Source: DATIHK01 sp035480775
GTDB taxonomy: Bacteria; Patescibacteriota; WWE3; UBA101185; UBA10185
Assembly (NCBI GenBank): GCA_035480775.1
Contig: DATIHK010000059.1
Location: 1-21,275, forward strand
Direction of reading: 5' to 3'
Length of the DNA: 21,275 bases
Position numbers and translations under genes: made by a program. A model generated the notes under the pieces. That model worked only from the letters and a program-made list of their open reading frames with translations. It ran no database searches and was not told where the DNA came from. Of this stretch, positions 13,534-19,648 are shown piece by piece. Within the stretch, counting starts at the first letter, position 1; each line of letters starts with the position of its first letter.

Positions 13534-13595
13534 TGTGTAGCGCGCTGATCACAGCATGAGATGTCGTTAAACATACATTATACGACGTTGTACGT
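13534..13595. repeat. Cluster of palindromes, possible recombination site
   Basis: Three elements in 62 bp within AT-rich sequence: TGTGTAGCGCGCTGATCACA (13534-13553, imperfect palindrome); GTCGT (13563-13567) with ACGAC (13582-13586) around a 14-nt AT-rich centre; and ACGT-TGT-ACGT (13585-13595). The middle element has the general shape of a Xer site and contains TTAAACATA, close to the XerD arm TTAACATAA of E. coli dif. The other arm does not resemble known dif sites. Confidence 0.35.
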
Positions 13596-13820
13596 ATTTC
13601 AAAGTTTCAATTCCCTTCTATTATTTGTATTAATTATTTTTAAAATTTTATTTAGTTTTATTTAATTGTTAATTAATTTTAATTACTTCTCTCTTTGTAT
13701 TAGTTTCCCTATTAGTTTCTTTCTTGGATTTGTTTACTTCACTATCTGCGGGTTTTACCCTCGCATAGGTTTTGGTCTACATAAAATTAGTGCATATCCT
13801 ACCTTTTGTTGGTATGACAG

Positions 13821-13859
13821 CTACAATCAGGCATGAGCTTCTAGAATGCCCTACAATCA
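13821..13859. repeat. 9-bp direct repeats flanking a hairpin
   Basis: CTACAATCA occurs at 13821-13829 and 13851-13859. The 21 bases between them are filled exactly by an inverted repeat, GGCAT (13830-13834) and ATGCC (13846-13850), with an 11-nt loop containing TTCTAGAA. It lies 33 bp upstream of the extended -10 element of the 94-aa gene and could be an operator, or the trace of a small inserted element. Confidence 0.5.
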
Positions 13860-13891
13860 ATTTGTTTGAGTTAGATGATTATTTATACCTT

Positions 13892-13900
13892 TGATATAAT
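13892..13900 (+). promoter_or_regulatory. Extended -10 promoter of the 94-aa gene
   Basis: TG at 13892-13893, one base, TATAAT at 13895-13900. Transcription would start near 13907, giving a leader of about 30 nt that includes a GAAAGGA Shine-Dalgarno (13925-13931). Confidence 0.65.
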
Positions 13901-13937
13901 CAAAAAAACTGGCGGGACCTTATAGAAAGGACTTTTC

Positions 13938-14222
13938 ATGTCTTATGACAAGAGCTATGTGTTGGCGGTTTTTGATACCAACAACCAAACTTGGTATGCC
14001 CGGGTTGTAAACGAAACTGTTCATGTTGGTGACACACTGGATGTAACTTTGTTGACACAATCTTTGTCGTCGGCTGAATTGGGATTTGGTAATTATCAAC
14101 ATGTAGGATCGGCCAATAGCGAGAAAGTCATGATTGGTGCTTTGCGTAAGGCTCCGAACGTGGTTATTGTAGGTCAGATTCGTGACAGTCGTGGTATTGT
14201 CCAAGCTGTTCCAAAGGAATGA
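13938..14222 (+). CDS. Small orphan protein, 94 aa, function unknown
   Basis: I recognise no family. The sequence looks like a compact soluble beta-rich protein (SYVLAVFDTNNQTWYARVVN, VHVGDTLDVTLLTQ, KVMIGALRKAPNVVIVGQI), without signal peptide, TM segment or cysteine. It is a real gene by its setting: extended -10 promoter, strong Shine-Dalgarno 6 nt before the ATG, and an intrinsic terminator just after the stop. It is a single-gene unit between the non-coding region and xerC. By eye it is richer in GC than the genes around it, a trait shared with the orphans at 15362, 17907 and 18267. Confidence 0.82.
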   Translation: MSYDKSYVLAVFDTNNQTWYARVVNETVHVGDTLDVTLLTQSLSSAELGFGNYQHVGSANSEKVMIGALRKAPNVVIVGQIRDSRGIVQAVPKE

Positions 14223-14233
14223 ATTATAAGAAC

Positions 14234-14276
14234 GACCCAGAGCTGCTATTTTGTCCGGCAGTTCTGGGTCTGTGTT
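14234..14276 (+). terminator. Intrinsic terminator after the 94-aa gene
   Basis: GACCCAGAGCTGC (14234-14246) pairs along its full length with GCAGTTCTGGGTC (14258-14270), with one G-U pair and an 11-nt loop, then TGTGTT. The extended -10 box of xerC begins within its tail. Confidence 0.85.
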
Positions 14277-14281
14277 AATAT
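14273..14281 (+). promoter_or_regulatory. Extended -10 promoter of xerC, predicted leaderless transcript
   Basis: TG at 14273-14274, one base, TAATAT at 14276-14281, then 6 nt to the ATG at 14288. This is the same element and spacing as for yebC, again without a Shine-Dalgarno. Confidence 0.5.
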
Positions 14282-14287
14282 AGCAAT

Positions 14288-15253
14288 ATGCCACGATCCT
14301 CTATGCAATCAAATCTCGCGGAATTGATGATTAGATATCTTGAATACTGCGAAATCGAAAAAAACCTCTCTCAAAACACTATCAAGATGTATCACTTTTA
14401 TTTATACGACTTTATGGATTGGGCACTCGCCTACTTAAAAAAAGAAAAAATAACTCCACAAGATTTAGATTACGAATTAATTAAAAAATATAGACTAGAT
14501 TTGAATCGCCGCATCAGCTCTAAATCGCATGAAGGTTTTAAGATGTCGACACAAAAGACCTTTTTGGTTGCAGTGCGGGCTTTTTTAAAATATTTGATCG
14601 TCGAAGAGCAGCTGGAAGTTATCTCCCCTGATCAAATTATTTTAGGTAAATCTGGTGACCGAATACCCAAAGTTTTAGAAGAAGACCAAATGAAAAAGCT
14701 CTTTGAGGTACAAGATTTGAACAAACGCTCGGGTTTGCGCGATCGGGCGCTCTTGGAAACTCTTTTTAGTACCGGTTTACGCGTGAGTGAATTGTCTAAT
14801 TTAGATGTATCGGATATTAATTTGAATACTGGTGAGTTTAGTGTTATAGGAAAAGGTCGTAAGGCTCGCATAGTTTATTTAAGTCCTTCGGCTATTGATT
14901 GGTTAAGAAAATATCTTCAAACTCGTAACGATTCTTATTCCCCACTCTTTTTAAGATATAGCGGTAAACATATGGAAGAGCAAGACTTTGAAGGAGATTC
15001 TTTGCGCCTCACTCCGCGCAGCGTTCAGCGTTTGATCAAAAAATATGTTCTACGAGCTGGAATAGCTGTTGACGCTACTCCGCATACGCTTCGCCACACT
15101 TTTGCGACCGGATTACTGCGAGAAGGCGCAGATTTGCGCTCGGTACAAGAACTTTTAGGTCATTCCAATGTTTCAACGACTCAAATTTATACTCATGTTA
15201 CCAATAAACAGCTCAAGGACGTGCATAAAAAGTTTCATAAAGATGTAGAGTGA
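14288..15253 (+). CDS. xerC: Tyrosine recombinase of the XerC/XerD family
   Basis: A site-specific recombinase that resolves chromosome dimers at dif, normally under control of FtsK. The 321-aa product has the N-terminal SAM-like core-binding domain (about 8-108, NLSQNTIKMYHFYLYDFMDW) and a catalytic domain with every expected residue: Arg165 (TGLRVSEL), Lys189 (GKGRKAR), His266 and Arg269 (HTLRHTFAT), His292 (LGHSN) and nucleophile Tyr301 (IYTHV). It is slightly longer than typical XerC/D (about 300) because of an insertion around 225-242. Phage integrases are usually longer and more divergent, and no phage genes are nearby, so a housekeeping role is likely. The Xer site could lie in the non-coding region upstream (inference). 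The stop codon again opens a GACG/CGTC hairpin. Confidence 0.93.
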   Translation: MPRSSMQSNLAELMIRYLEYCEIEKNLSQNTIKMYHFYLYDFMDWALAYLKKEKITPQDLDYELIKKYRLDLNRRISSKSHEGFKMSTQKTFLVAVRAFLKYLIVEEQLEVISPDQIILGKSGDRIPKVLEEDQMKKLFEVQDLNKRSGLRDRALLETLFSTGLRVSELSNLDVSDINLNTGEFSVIGKGRKARIVYLSPSAIDWLRKYLQTRNDSYSPLFLRYSGKHMEEQDFEGDSLRLTPRSVQRLIKKYVLRAGIAVDATPHTLRHTFATGLLREGADLRSVQELLGHSNVSTTQIYTHVTNKQLKDVHKKFHKDVE

Positions 15254-15266
15254 CGATTGCAACGTC
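15252..15266 (+). repeat. GACG/CGTC stem at the xerC stop codon
   Basis: GACG (15252-15255, the first two bases from the TGA stop) and CGTC (15263-15266) around a 7-nt loop, then TTTC. It recalls the leader modules of ruvC and the 12355 gene but has a larger loop, no Shine-Dalgarno and no gene after it. Confidence 0.45.
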
Positions 15267-15294
15267 TTTCTTCGTTTCACTCAGAAATGAACAA

Positions 15295-15341
15295 AACAGC
15301 CCCACAGCACGAGAAAAATCTCTGTATGCTGTGAGGCTGTT
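15295..15341. terminator. Bidirectional terminator between xerC and the 15362 gene
   Basis: AACAGCCCCACAGCA (15295-15309) pairs with TGCTGTGAGGCTGTT (15327-15341) with a single C-A mismatch, and the loop holds a second stem GAGA-AAAA-TCTC. On the - strand the stem runs into TTTTGTTC, so it is best suited to the 15362 gene. It can also stop xerC transcripts. Confidence 0.82.
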
Positions 15342-15361
15342 GCTGTAGCGCAGTTTTCAAA

Positions 15362-16060
15362 CTACCGCATTCGGAGTGAAATCCAAATCATTCCGGCGGA
15401 GATTAGAACAAGAACAGCCAAAACCAGTGTATTTCGCCGAGCCAGACGTTGAAGGGCTTTTGTAAATACTTCCCGATCGGCGCGAGCATCTGATGGATAA
15501 CCAAGGTTTAGAACTGTTCCCACAAAGTTATCAAATCCATAGGCTATGTCGGTCAAAAAGTTTCCGACTGCTGGAATCAAGATGACTGGGCTAACAACCA
15601 AAACCGCAGAGTCCACAAAAGCTTGATAAATATATTCTTTAGCCAAACTTCTTGTTTCAATTTTCTCGACGATCTTGTTTTGTTCTTGAACTGTGCCGTG
15701 AATACTGTTTCCCATCATAAGTATGTCGGCGACACCAACCAGCACTGCCGCTAAAATCACTTGAAATGCGGTGTAGTTGAACAAAATCGCCAGATTAATC
15801 GCCGCGCCGATGCCAAATATCATGTCCATCAAAAAGTAGGTACTAATTCCTTCGAGCTGATTTGCGACACCTTTGCCGATGAGCCAGGAGGCTGGAAAAG
15901 ACAGCAAAACGGTCCAAAAGAACAACCAAAACAGATTGGCGTTTGGCCCTTCCACTTGCATGGCAGCGTACTTGGATGTACTTAGAAGCATTACCAGGCC
16001 GATGAAAACGACCAAAGCTGTTGGACCCCATTCCCAGAAACGACTGCGTGAGGATGACAT
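15362..16060 (-). CDS. Polytopic membrane protein, function unknown
   Basis: 232 aa with about six hydrophobic helices (roughly 12-28, 43-63, 73-93, 95-113, 148-172 and 210-228). Between helices 4 and 5 is a charged amphipathic segment (TVQEQNKIVEKIETRSLAKE). No family is recognised and there is no signal peptide. It is a self-contained unit: promoter TTGCCT-17 bp-TATAAT (16104-16132), an AGGG Shine-Dalgarno 6 nt before the ATG, and a strong terminator after the stop. It looks richer in GC than the guaB-like and rnhB genes next to it, which may reflect high expression, membrane composition or transfer. Confidence 0.82.
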   Translation of the reverse strand: MSSSRSRFWEWGPTALVVFIGLVMLLSTSKYAAMQVEGPNANLFWLFFWTVLLSFPASWLIGKGVANQLEGISTYFLMDMIFGIGAAINLAILFNYTAFQVILAAVLVGVADILMMGNSIHGTVQEQNKIVEKIETRSLAKEYIYQAFVDSAVLVVSPVILIPAVGNFLTDIAYGFDNFVGTVLNLGYPSDARADREVFTKALQRLARRNTLVLAVLVLISAGMIWISLRMR

Positions 16061-16103
16061 TGTTTACCCTTTCTTAGTATGTGATTGCTATCGGATTTAT
16101 GAG

Positions 16104-16132
16104 ATTATACCTTGCTATGGGTTTAGAGGCAA
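16104..16132 (-). promoter_or_regulatory. Sigma-70-type promoter of the 15362 gene
   Basis: On the - strand: TTGCCT (16132-16127), a 17-bp spacer, TATAAT (16109-16104). The predicted start is near 16097, with a leader of about 36 nt. It lies in the gap after the guaB-like gene. Confidence 0.75.
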
Positions 16133-16141
16133 TTCGCTCGC

Positions 16142-17203
16142 CTATTTTAATAAAGCTACATCGTGTGAAGTACTTTCGTGCATTCCAGCGCTAGTTATTT
16201 GTATAAACTCAGCCTTTTCCCACAATTCGGGTATATTATGTGCTCCGGCATAGCTGAAGCCTGAACGAACTCCTGCTACCATGCTGTCGACAACATGTTC
16301 AACTGGGCCTTTATATGGAACAAATGCGGCTACTCCTTCCACGTGTTTAACGTAGTTGTCACCTTTGTCGGTGCCGTCTTTTAAAACTTGCTTTTCTTTT
16401 TCGACTTGTGAAGTCGAACCATTATATTCTTTAAACATTCTGCCGTTTACTTCTATTATTTCGCCTGGAGCTTCGTCTGTTCCGGCAAATTGTGAGCCAA
16501 TTACAACTGCGCAAGCACCGCAAGCGAGACCTTTGACTATATCTCCGGAATTTTTGGTTCCGCCATCGGCTAAGATAGTTTTTTTAAATTCGCGCGCCGC
16601 TCTTGCCGTATCTAATAACGCTGTTACTTGAGGAACTCCAAAACCGGTTACAATTCTAGTTGTACAGATACTTCCTGGACCTAAGCCTACTCTCACGCTA
16701 TCTGCTCCGGCTTTGAACAAATCTTTTGCTCCATCGTAAGTGGCTACAACTCCAGAAATAATGGCAACTTTATCGCCAAAACGTTGCTTCATTTGAGATG
16801 TGGCGTCTAAAGATTTTTGCATATGGCCGTGAGCAATATCCAAAGTCAAAATTTGTGCTCCAGCGTTTACCAGCTTCTCTGCTCTATCCATAAATCCGTT
16901 TTTACAACCTATGGCTGCAGCTGCAATAACTTTAGCTGCTTTTATTTTAGAAATCTTTTCAGCTTGCACTTCTGCAGTATCAAATCGAGGTAAAAATCCC
17001 AACCCACCGAGTTGGCCTATTTTTATAGCCATTTCTAAGCCAGTAACAGTGTCCATGTTTACAGTTATTAAAGGAAGCTTGATTTTTATATTGGGAGTTA
17101 TATTTGTTTCAAGGTCTACTTCTGATCTAGACCCTATTAGTGAATGTTTGGGCACTAACAACACGTCGTCATATGATAATGCTAACTTGATTTCACCTGA
17201 CAC
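16142..17203 (-). CDS. IMP dehydrogenase/GMP reductase family protein without CBS domains
   Basis: A purine-nucleotide enzyme of the TIM-barrel IMPDH/GMPR family, 353 aa. IMPDH (IMP to XMP) is normally about 490 aa with a CBS pair, and GMP reductase (GMP to IMP) is about 345 aa without. The start ([12 protein letters not shown]), NMDTVTG, the catalytic loop [15 protein letters not shown] with Cys180, [11 protein letters not shown] and the end [14 protein letters not shown] are all present. The last is IMPDH-like, whereas NMDTV and the lack of CBS are GMPR-like. In the flap, the Arg-Tyr pair used by IMPDH to activate water (DRYF) reads DNYV, so the Arg is lost. The reaction is therefore uncertain. 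It starts at GTG 17203, 5 nt after the stop of rnhB. Confidence 0.85.
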   Translation of the reverse strand: MSGEIKLALSYDDVLLVPKHSLIGSRSEVDLETNITPNIKIKLPLITVNMDTVTGLEMAIKIGQLGGLGFLPRFDTAEVQAEKISKIKAAKVIAAAAIGCKNGFMDRAEKLVNAGAQILTLDIAHGHMQKSLDATSQMKQRFGDKVAIISGVVATYDGAKDLFKAGADSVRVGLGPGSICTTRIVTGFGVPQVTALLDTARAAREFKKTILADGGTKNSGDIVKGLACGACAVVIGSQFAGTDEAPGEIIEVNGRMFKEYNGSTSQVEKEKQVLKDGTDKGDNYVKHVEGVAAFVPYKGPVEHVVDSMVAGVRSGFSYAGAHNIPELWEKAEFIQITSAGMHESTSHDVALLK

Positions 17204-17208
17204 GTGCT

Positions 17209-17868
17209 TTATTTTAGCATAGATTTTAAGGGGTCAAAGCTTTTTCTGTGTAGATCGCTGGGGCCATATTTTTGGAGCATTTGAATATGAAACTCGGTTC
17301 CGTAGCCTTTGTGACGATCAAATCCGTAAGGCTCATATTTTGGATTATGGTGCAACTCGCTCATTAAATTATCTCGAAAAACCTTAGCTAGTATTGATGC
17401 TGCGCCAATTGTAACGCTTTTTCTATCGCCTTTTATGATATTTGTTTGAATTTGTTGTGGAAATTTTTTGATCGCAAAGGCGTCTGTTAAAATGTATTCT
17501 GGCTTAACATGTAGATTTTGCACTGCATTGTAAAATCCCAGCTGAGTTGCTTGTGCAATACCTATTTCGTCAATTAGCGCGGGCTCAATTGATTGAATTG
17601 AGTAAGAAATTACTACTTTATACAAGAAATTGCTTAACTGATCTCGTTTTTTCGGATTAATTAACTTTGAATCTGTGATTTGCGTGTAAGGTTTAAATTC
17701 TTCAGACACGACGTCGTTATTTGTTAGTTCTCTCAAGTTGTGTGCATTCAAAATTACTGCCGCAATTACCATTGGTCCAGCGAGGCATCCCCTACCCACT
17801 TCATCGACTCCAGCAATTAAGTTGATATTTTTAGACAAAAGATCTTTTTCGTACTGAATATTGGTCAC
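17209..17868 (-). CDS. rnhB: Ribonuclease HII
   Basis: Degrades the RNA strand of RNA-DNA hybrids and removes single ribonucleotides from DNA. The 219-aa product carries the signature GVDEVGRGCLAGP (Asp22, Glu23), TDSK, and the two further metal ligands Asp128 (LTDAF) and Asp147 (KGDRKSVTIGAASILAK). The start is taken as GTG 17868. The frame is open to 17901, but the extra residues fall in the upstream terminator. An extended -10 element (TG-t-TATTAT, 17883-17875) ends 6 nt before this GTG, so the transcript is probably leaderless. The guaB-like gene follows after 5 nt, in the same operon. Confidence 0.93.
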   Translation of the reverse strand: MTNIQYEKDLLSKNINLIAGVDEVGRGCLAGPMVIAAVILNAHNLRELTNNDVVSEEFKPYTQITDSKLINPKKRDQLSNFLYKVVISYSIQSIEPALIDEIGIAQATQLGFYNAVQNLHVKPEYILTDAFAIKKFPQQIQTNIIKGDRKSVTIGAASILAKVFRDNLMSELHHNPKYEPYGFDRHKGYGTEFHIQMLQKYGPSDLHRKSFDPLKSMLK

Positions 17869-17874
17869 ATCTAG

Positions 17875-17883
17875 ATAATAACA
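17875..17883 (-). promoter_or_regulatory. Extended -10 promoter of rnhB, predicted leaderless transcript
   Basis: On the - strand: TG (17883-17882), one base, TATTAT (17880-17875), then 6 nt to the GTG at 17868. It lies just after the T-run of the terminator of the 80-aa gene. Confidence 0.45.
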
Positions 17884-17886
17884 GAT

Positions 17887-17921
17887 AAAAAAAGACACCA
17901 TTCTTGCTAGAGTGGCGTCTT
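17887..17921 (-). terminator. Intrinsic terminator of the 80-aa gene
   Basis: On the - strand: AAGACGCCACTC (17921-17910), a 6-nt loop containing the TAG stop codon (17909-17907), then GAATGGTGTCTT (17903-17892), running into seven T (17893-17887). The stem has one G-U pair and one mismatch. Confidence 0.85.
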
Positions 17922-18149
17922 TGTGGTACGTTCTTGTGGATGGTTTACTCGAATCATTAAAGCTCTAACAGCCCAGATTAGTTGCCTTGATGCCTGAATT
18001 GCTTTGAAGCGACTCCAATCTGCGTCGGTAAAGTCTTGAGTCTTTTTGTTGCGGCGTAGCAGCCTTACATACATCTTGAAGGCATTAAACTGCTTTGCAT
18101 TCAATCCAAAGTCTTTTGCGACATCATTTACCAGCTGCTGTGGAAACAT
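17907..18149 (-). CDS. Small orphan protein, 80 aa, function unknown
   Basis: A short, basic, mostly helical protein (NDVAKDFGLNAKQFNAFKMY, VRLLRRNKKTQDFTDADW, SRFKAIQASRQLIWAVRALM) with no known family. The helical, Arg/Lys-rich make-up would suit nucleic-acid binding, but no defined DNA-binding motif is seen. The gene is well supported by its signals: a canonical TTGACA-17-TATAAA promoter, an AGGAG Shine-Dalgarno 6 nt before the ATG, and an intrinsic terminator whose loop holds the stop codon. It is divergent from the 102-aa gene. The two -35 boxes are only 5 bp apart, so the pair may be co-regulated. Confidence 0.8.
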   Translation of the reverse strand: MFPQQLVNDVAKDFGLNAKQFNAFKMYVRLLRRNKKTQDFTDADWSRFKAIQASRQLIWAVRALMIRVNHPQERTTKTPL

Positions 18150-18167
18150 AACGAGCTCCTTTAGTTG

Positions 18168-18196
18168 TTTATAGAGAATTTATGGCGATTTGTCAA
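18168..18196 (-). promoter_or_regulatory. Canonical sigma-70 promoter of the 80-aa gene
   Basis: On the - strand: TTGACA (18196-18191), a 17-bp spacer, TATAAA (18173-18168). This is the best match to the bacterial consensus in the window. The -35 box is perfect. Confidence 0.85.
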
Positions 18197-18201
18197 AAAA
18201 G

Positions 18202-18230
18202 TTGCCGCGTCACAGTCTATGGGTTATAAT
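18202..18230 (+). promoter_or_regulatory. Sigma-70-type promoter of the 102-aa gene, with possible operator
   Basis: TTGCCG (18202-18207), a 17-bp spacer, TATAAT (18225-18230). The predicted start is near 18237. GGTTAT (18222-18227), overlapping the -10 box, is repeated inverted as ATAACC (18245-18250), which could be an operator or a leader hairpin. Confidence 0.8.
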
Positions 18231-18266
18231 GTCGTAAGTTTAACATAACCTATACGAGGAACCTAT

Positions 18267-18575
18267 ATGCCAAAACAACCACTTACGTTGACGTTTGTTG
18301 TCACAAACCCTGATTTGATGAAGCAACTGGCAGCAAAAGATCGGGACGTAGTTGTTTTTTACAGCGATGATGCTGACGAACGCGGCATAAGCTATTGGGC
18401 TCATTTATATTGTAAAGATGCTTCTATCGTCGAAAAGGTTTGGGATGCCTTGCGTTTATATAAACCAATTGGTGTGCAACCTCCCGAACCAGATTTTGCT
18501 TGGAATGACACTTCATCAGAGTTGATTAGAAAGCTAGAACATTATTTTGAGGTAGATGTTTCTTGGATGATCTGA
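18267..18575 (+). CDS. Small orphan protein, 102 aa, function unknown
   Basis: A soluble alpha/beta protein, acidic overall, with no recognised family. It has an opening strand (LTLTFVVTNPDLMKQLAAKD), a second strand-rich stretch (VVVFYSDDADERGISYWAHL) and a helical second half ending in EHYFEVDVSWMI. No signal peptide or TM. The gene has its own TTGCCG-17-TATAAT promoter, a GAGGA Shine-Dalgarno 6 nt before the ATG and a downstream stem-loop. It is the only + strand gene among the - strand genes from 15362 to the right edge, and is divergent from the 80-aa orphan. Confidence 0.8.
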   Translation: MPKQPLTLTFVVTNPDLMKQLAAKDRDVVVFYSDDADERGISYWAHLYCKDASIVEKVWDALRLYKPIGVQPPEPDFAWNDTSSELIRKLEHYFEVDVSWMI

Positions 18576-18618
18576 ACAATTGATTAATAAGTATTAGTTG
18601 CACCGATCGTAATGTCAC

Positions 18619-18664
18619 AAGCCGCTTCTCTTTCTATGAACACCTAGGAAGAGAGGCTGGCTTT
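18619..18664. terminator. Shared stem-loop between the 102-aa gene and the DHH gene
   Basis: AAGCCGCTTCTCTT (18619-18632) and AAGAGAGGCTGGCTT (18649-18663) pair in three blocks (AAGCC/GGCTT, GC/GC, TCTCTT/AAGAGA) with small bulges. The loop holds the TAG stop of the DHH gene (18646-18644). T-runs are weak on both sides, so its strength is uncertain, but it lies exactly between the convergent gene ends. Confidence 0.65.
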
Positions 18665-19648
18665 ATCTACAGCTTCTGAAACTATTCGTATAGCTTCATC
18701 AATATCTTTGACACCTTCAATTTTTCCACCTGCAGCGCGTTTATGTCCCCCACCGTTGAGTAGCTTAGCTATTGGTATGCAATCAAATTCTATTTCGTGC
18801 GATCTAAGGCTAATTGTATAGCTTCCTGGAGTTTCTTTTTCTCTTATAAAGCACGCAAAATTAATGCCTTTGAGTTTTTTAAGAATTTCTGGAATAAAAT
18901 TTAAAGTTCCTTCGTCAACATTAAGTTCTTTAATATCTTTTTGAAGAATATATGAGTAAGCGAATTTTCGTTTTGTATCAATTTGGATATTGGCAAAAAT
19001 TACAGATTCAGCTTTTAAAGATTCAAGAGTGGAATTGTAAGTGAGGCTCCAAATGTTTCGAAAAAGATCCACGCCTTTATCCATCATATCTGCAGTATCT
19101 CTCAATGCTTTACTAGAGGTGTTACTATGCTGAAAAAATCCGGTGTCAGTTAAGATTCCATATGATAATTTGTTTAGTGTTTGCACATCTAAGTCAACTT
19201 TCCAGATTTTAAATAAATCATATAATACTGCGCAGGTACTGGAAGCGTTTTCATCGACATAATTTATATCTGCATAAAAAAGATTTGAGGGATGGTGGTC
19301 GATATTAACTTTTTTAATGCTAGATGGAAATGTAAAATCCAGTTCTGACGCCAGATTTCTTATATTTTGGGTGTCCAGACATACCAGCAGATCATAATCT
19401 TCGAAATTAATGTTGTTGGGGTGCGTTTTTTCTCTTATAAACGATACATCAAACAATTCTTTTGTATCTTTAGGAATTGATTTACCAAACGTAATATCGT
19501 ATTTTTTTCCAAGTGAAATGGCATATTCTCTTAAAGATAAAACCGAACACAAAGAATCATAATCGAATCTTCCATCCATGCAGGTAATTATGCTTTTTGC
19601 TTGTTGTAGCGCTGAAAGAACTTCTTCTGGAGTATTATTATTCTGCAT
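18644..19648 (-). CDS. DHH/DHHA1-family phosphoesterase (NrnA-like)
   Basis: 334 aa, with an N-terminal DHH domain and a C-terminal DHHA1 domain. Relatives include NrnA (oligoribonuclease and pAp phosphatase) and c-di-AMP/pGpG phosphodiesterases. Motifs seen: FDYDSLCS (Asp29, Asp31), CLDT (Asp92), NIDHHPSN (Asp117-His118-His119), GILTDTGFF (Asp168) and the substrate-binding GGGHKRAAGG of DHHA1. In motif I the usual first metal-binding His (HxxPDGD) appears to be Asp25. The protein has NrnA size and no membrane or PAS domain, so a nanoRNase-type role is most likely (inference). The ATG overlaps the end of gyrA by 11 nt, so the two are translationally coupled. Confidence 0.87.
   Translation of the reverse strand: MQNNNTPEEVLSALQQAKSIITCMDGRFDYDSLCSVLSLREYAISLGKKYDITFGKSIPKDTKELFDVSFIREKTHPNNINFEDYDLLVCLDTQNIRNLASELDFTFPSSIKKVNIDHHPSNLFYADINYVDENASSTCAVLYDLFKIWKVDLDVQTLNKLSYGILTDTGFFQHSNTSSKALRDTADMMDKGVDLFRNIWSLTYNSTLESLKAESVIFANIQIDTKRKFAYSYILQKDIKELNVDEGTLNFIPEILKKLKGINFACFIREKETPGSYTISLRSHEIEFDCIPIAKLLNGGGHKRAAGGKIEGVKDIDEAIRIVSEAVDKASLSS

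Larger units (their letters stand above)
13150..13937. other. Non-coding region of about 790 bases, rich in repeats and hairpins
   Basis: No open frame of convincing length on either strand. From left to right it holds: two overlapping inverted repeats (13162-13219); three copies of GTTTGTCATA (13222, 13294, 13315); a candidate small RNA with promoter and terminator (13281-13425); AT-only sequence with an 8-bp inverted repeat TTTATTTA/TAAATAAA (13420-13447); a cluster of palindromes (13534-13595); a second AT-rich stretch (13620-13690); a hairpin around 13743-13770 whose left arm repeats ATCTGCGGG from 13367; a direct/inverted repeat block (13821-13859); and the promoter of the next gene. No tRNA, rRNA, tmRNA or RNase P signature was seen. 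Confidence 0.8.

Noticed and set aside
14288..15253. xerC as the integrase of a prophage or integrative element
   Set aside because: No phage or conjugation genes, no tRNA attachment site and no flanking direct repeats were seen. All residues and motifs fit a housekeeping Xer protein.
15287..15334. Fifteen-codon open frame after xerC
   Set aside because: It lies almost wholly inside the strong terminator hairpin and has no Shine-Dalgarno.
15761..16253. Open frames on + (15761-15985 and 15873-16253)
   Set aside because: They are antisense to the membrane protein and the guaB-like gene, with no ribosome binding site or family resemblance.
17869..17901. Longer N-terminus for RNase HII
   Set aside because: The extra codons lie in the terminator stem and T-run of the 80-aa gene.
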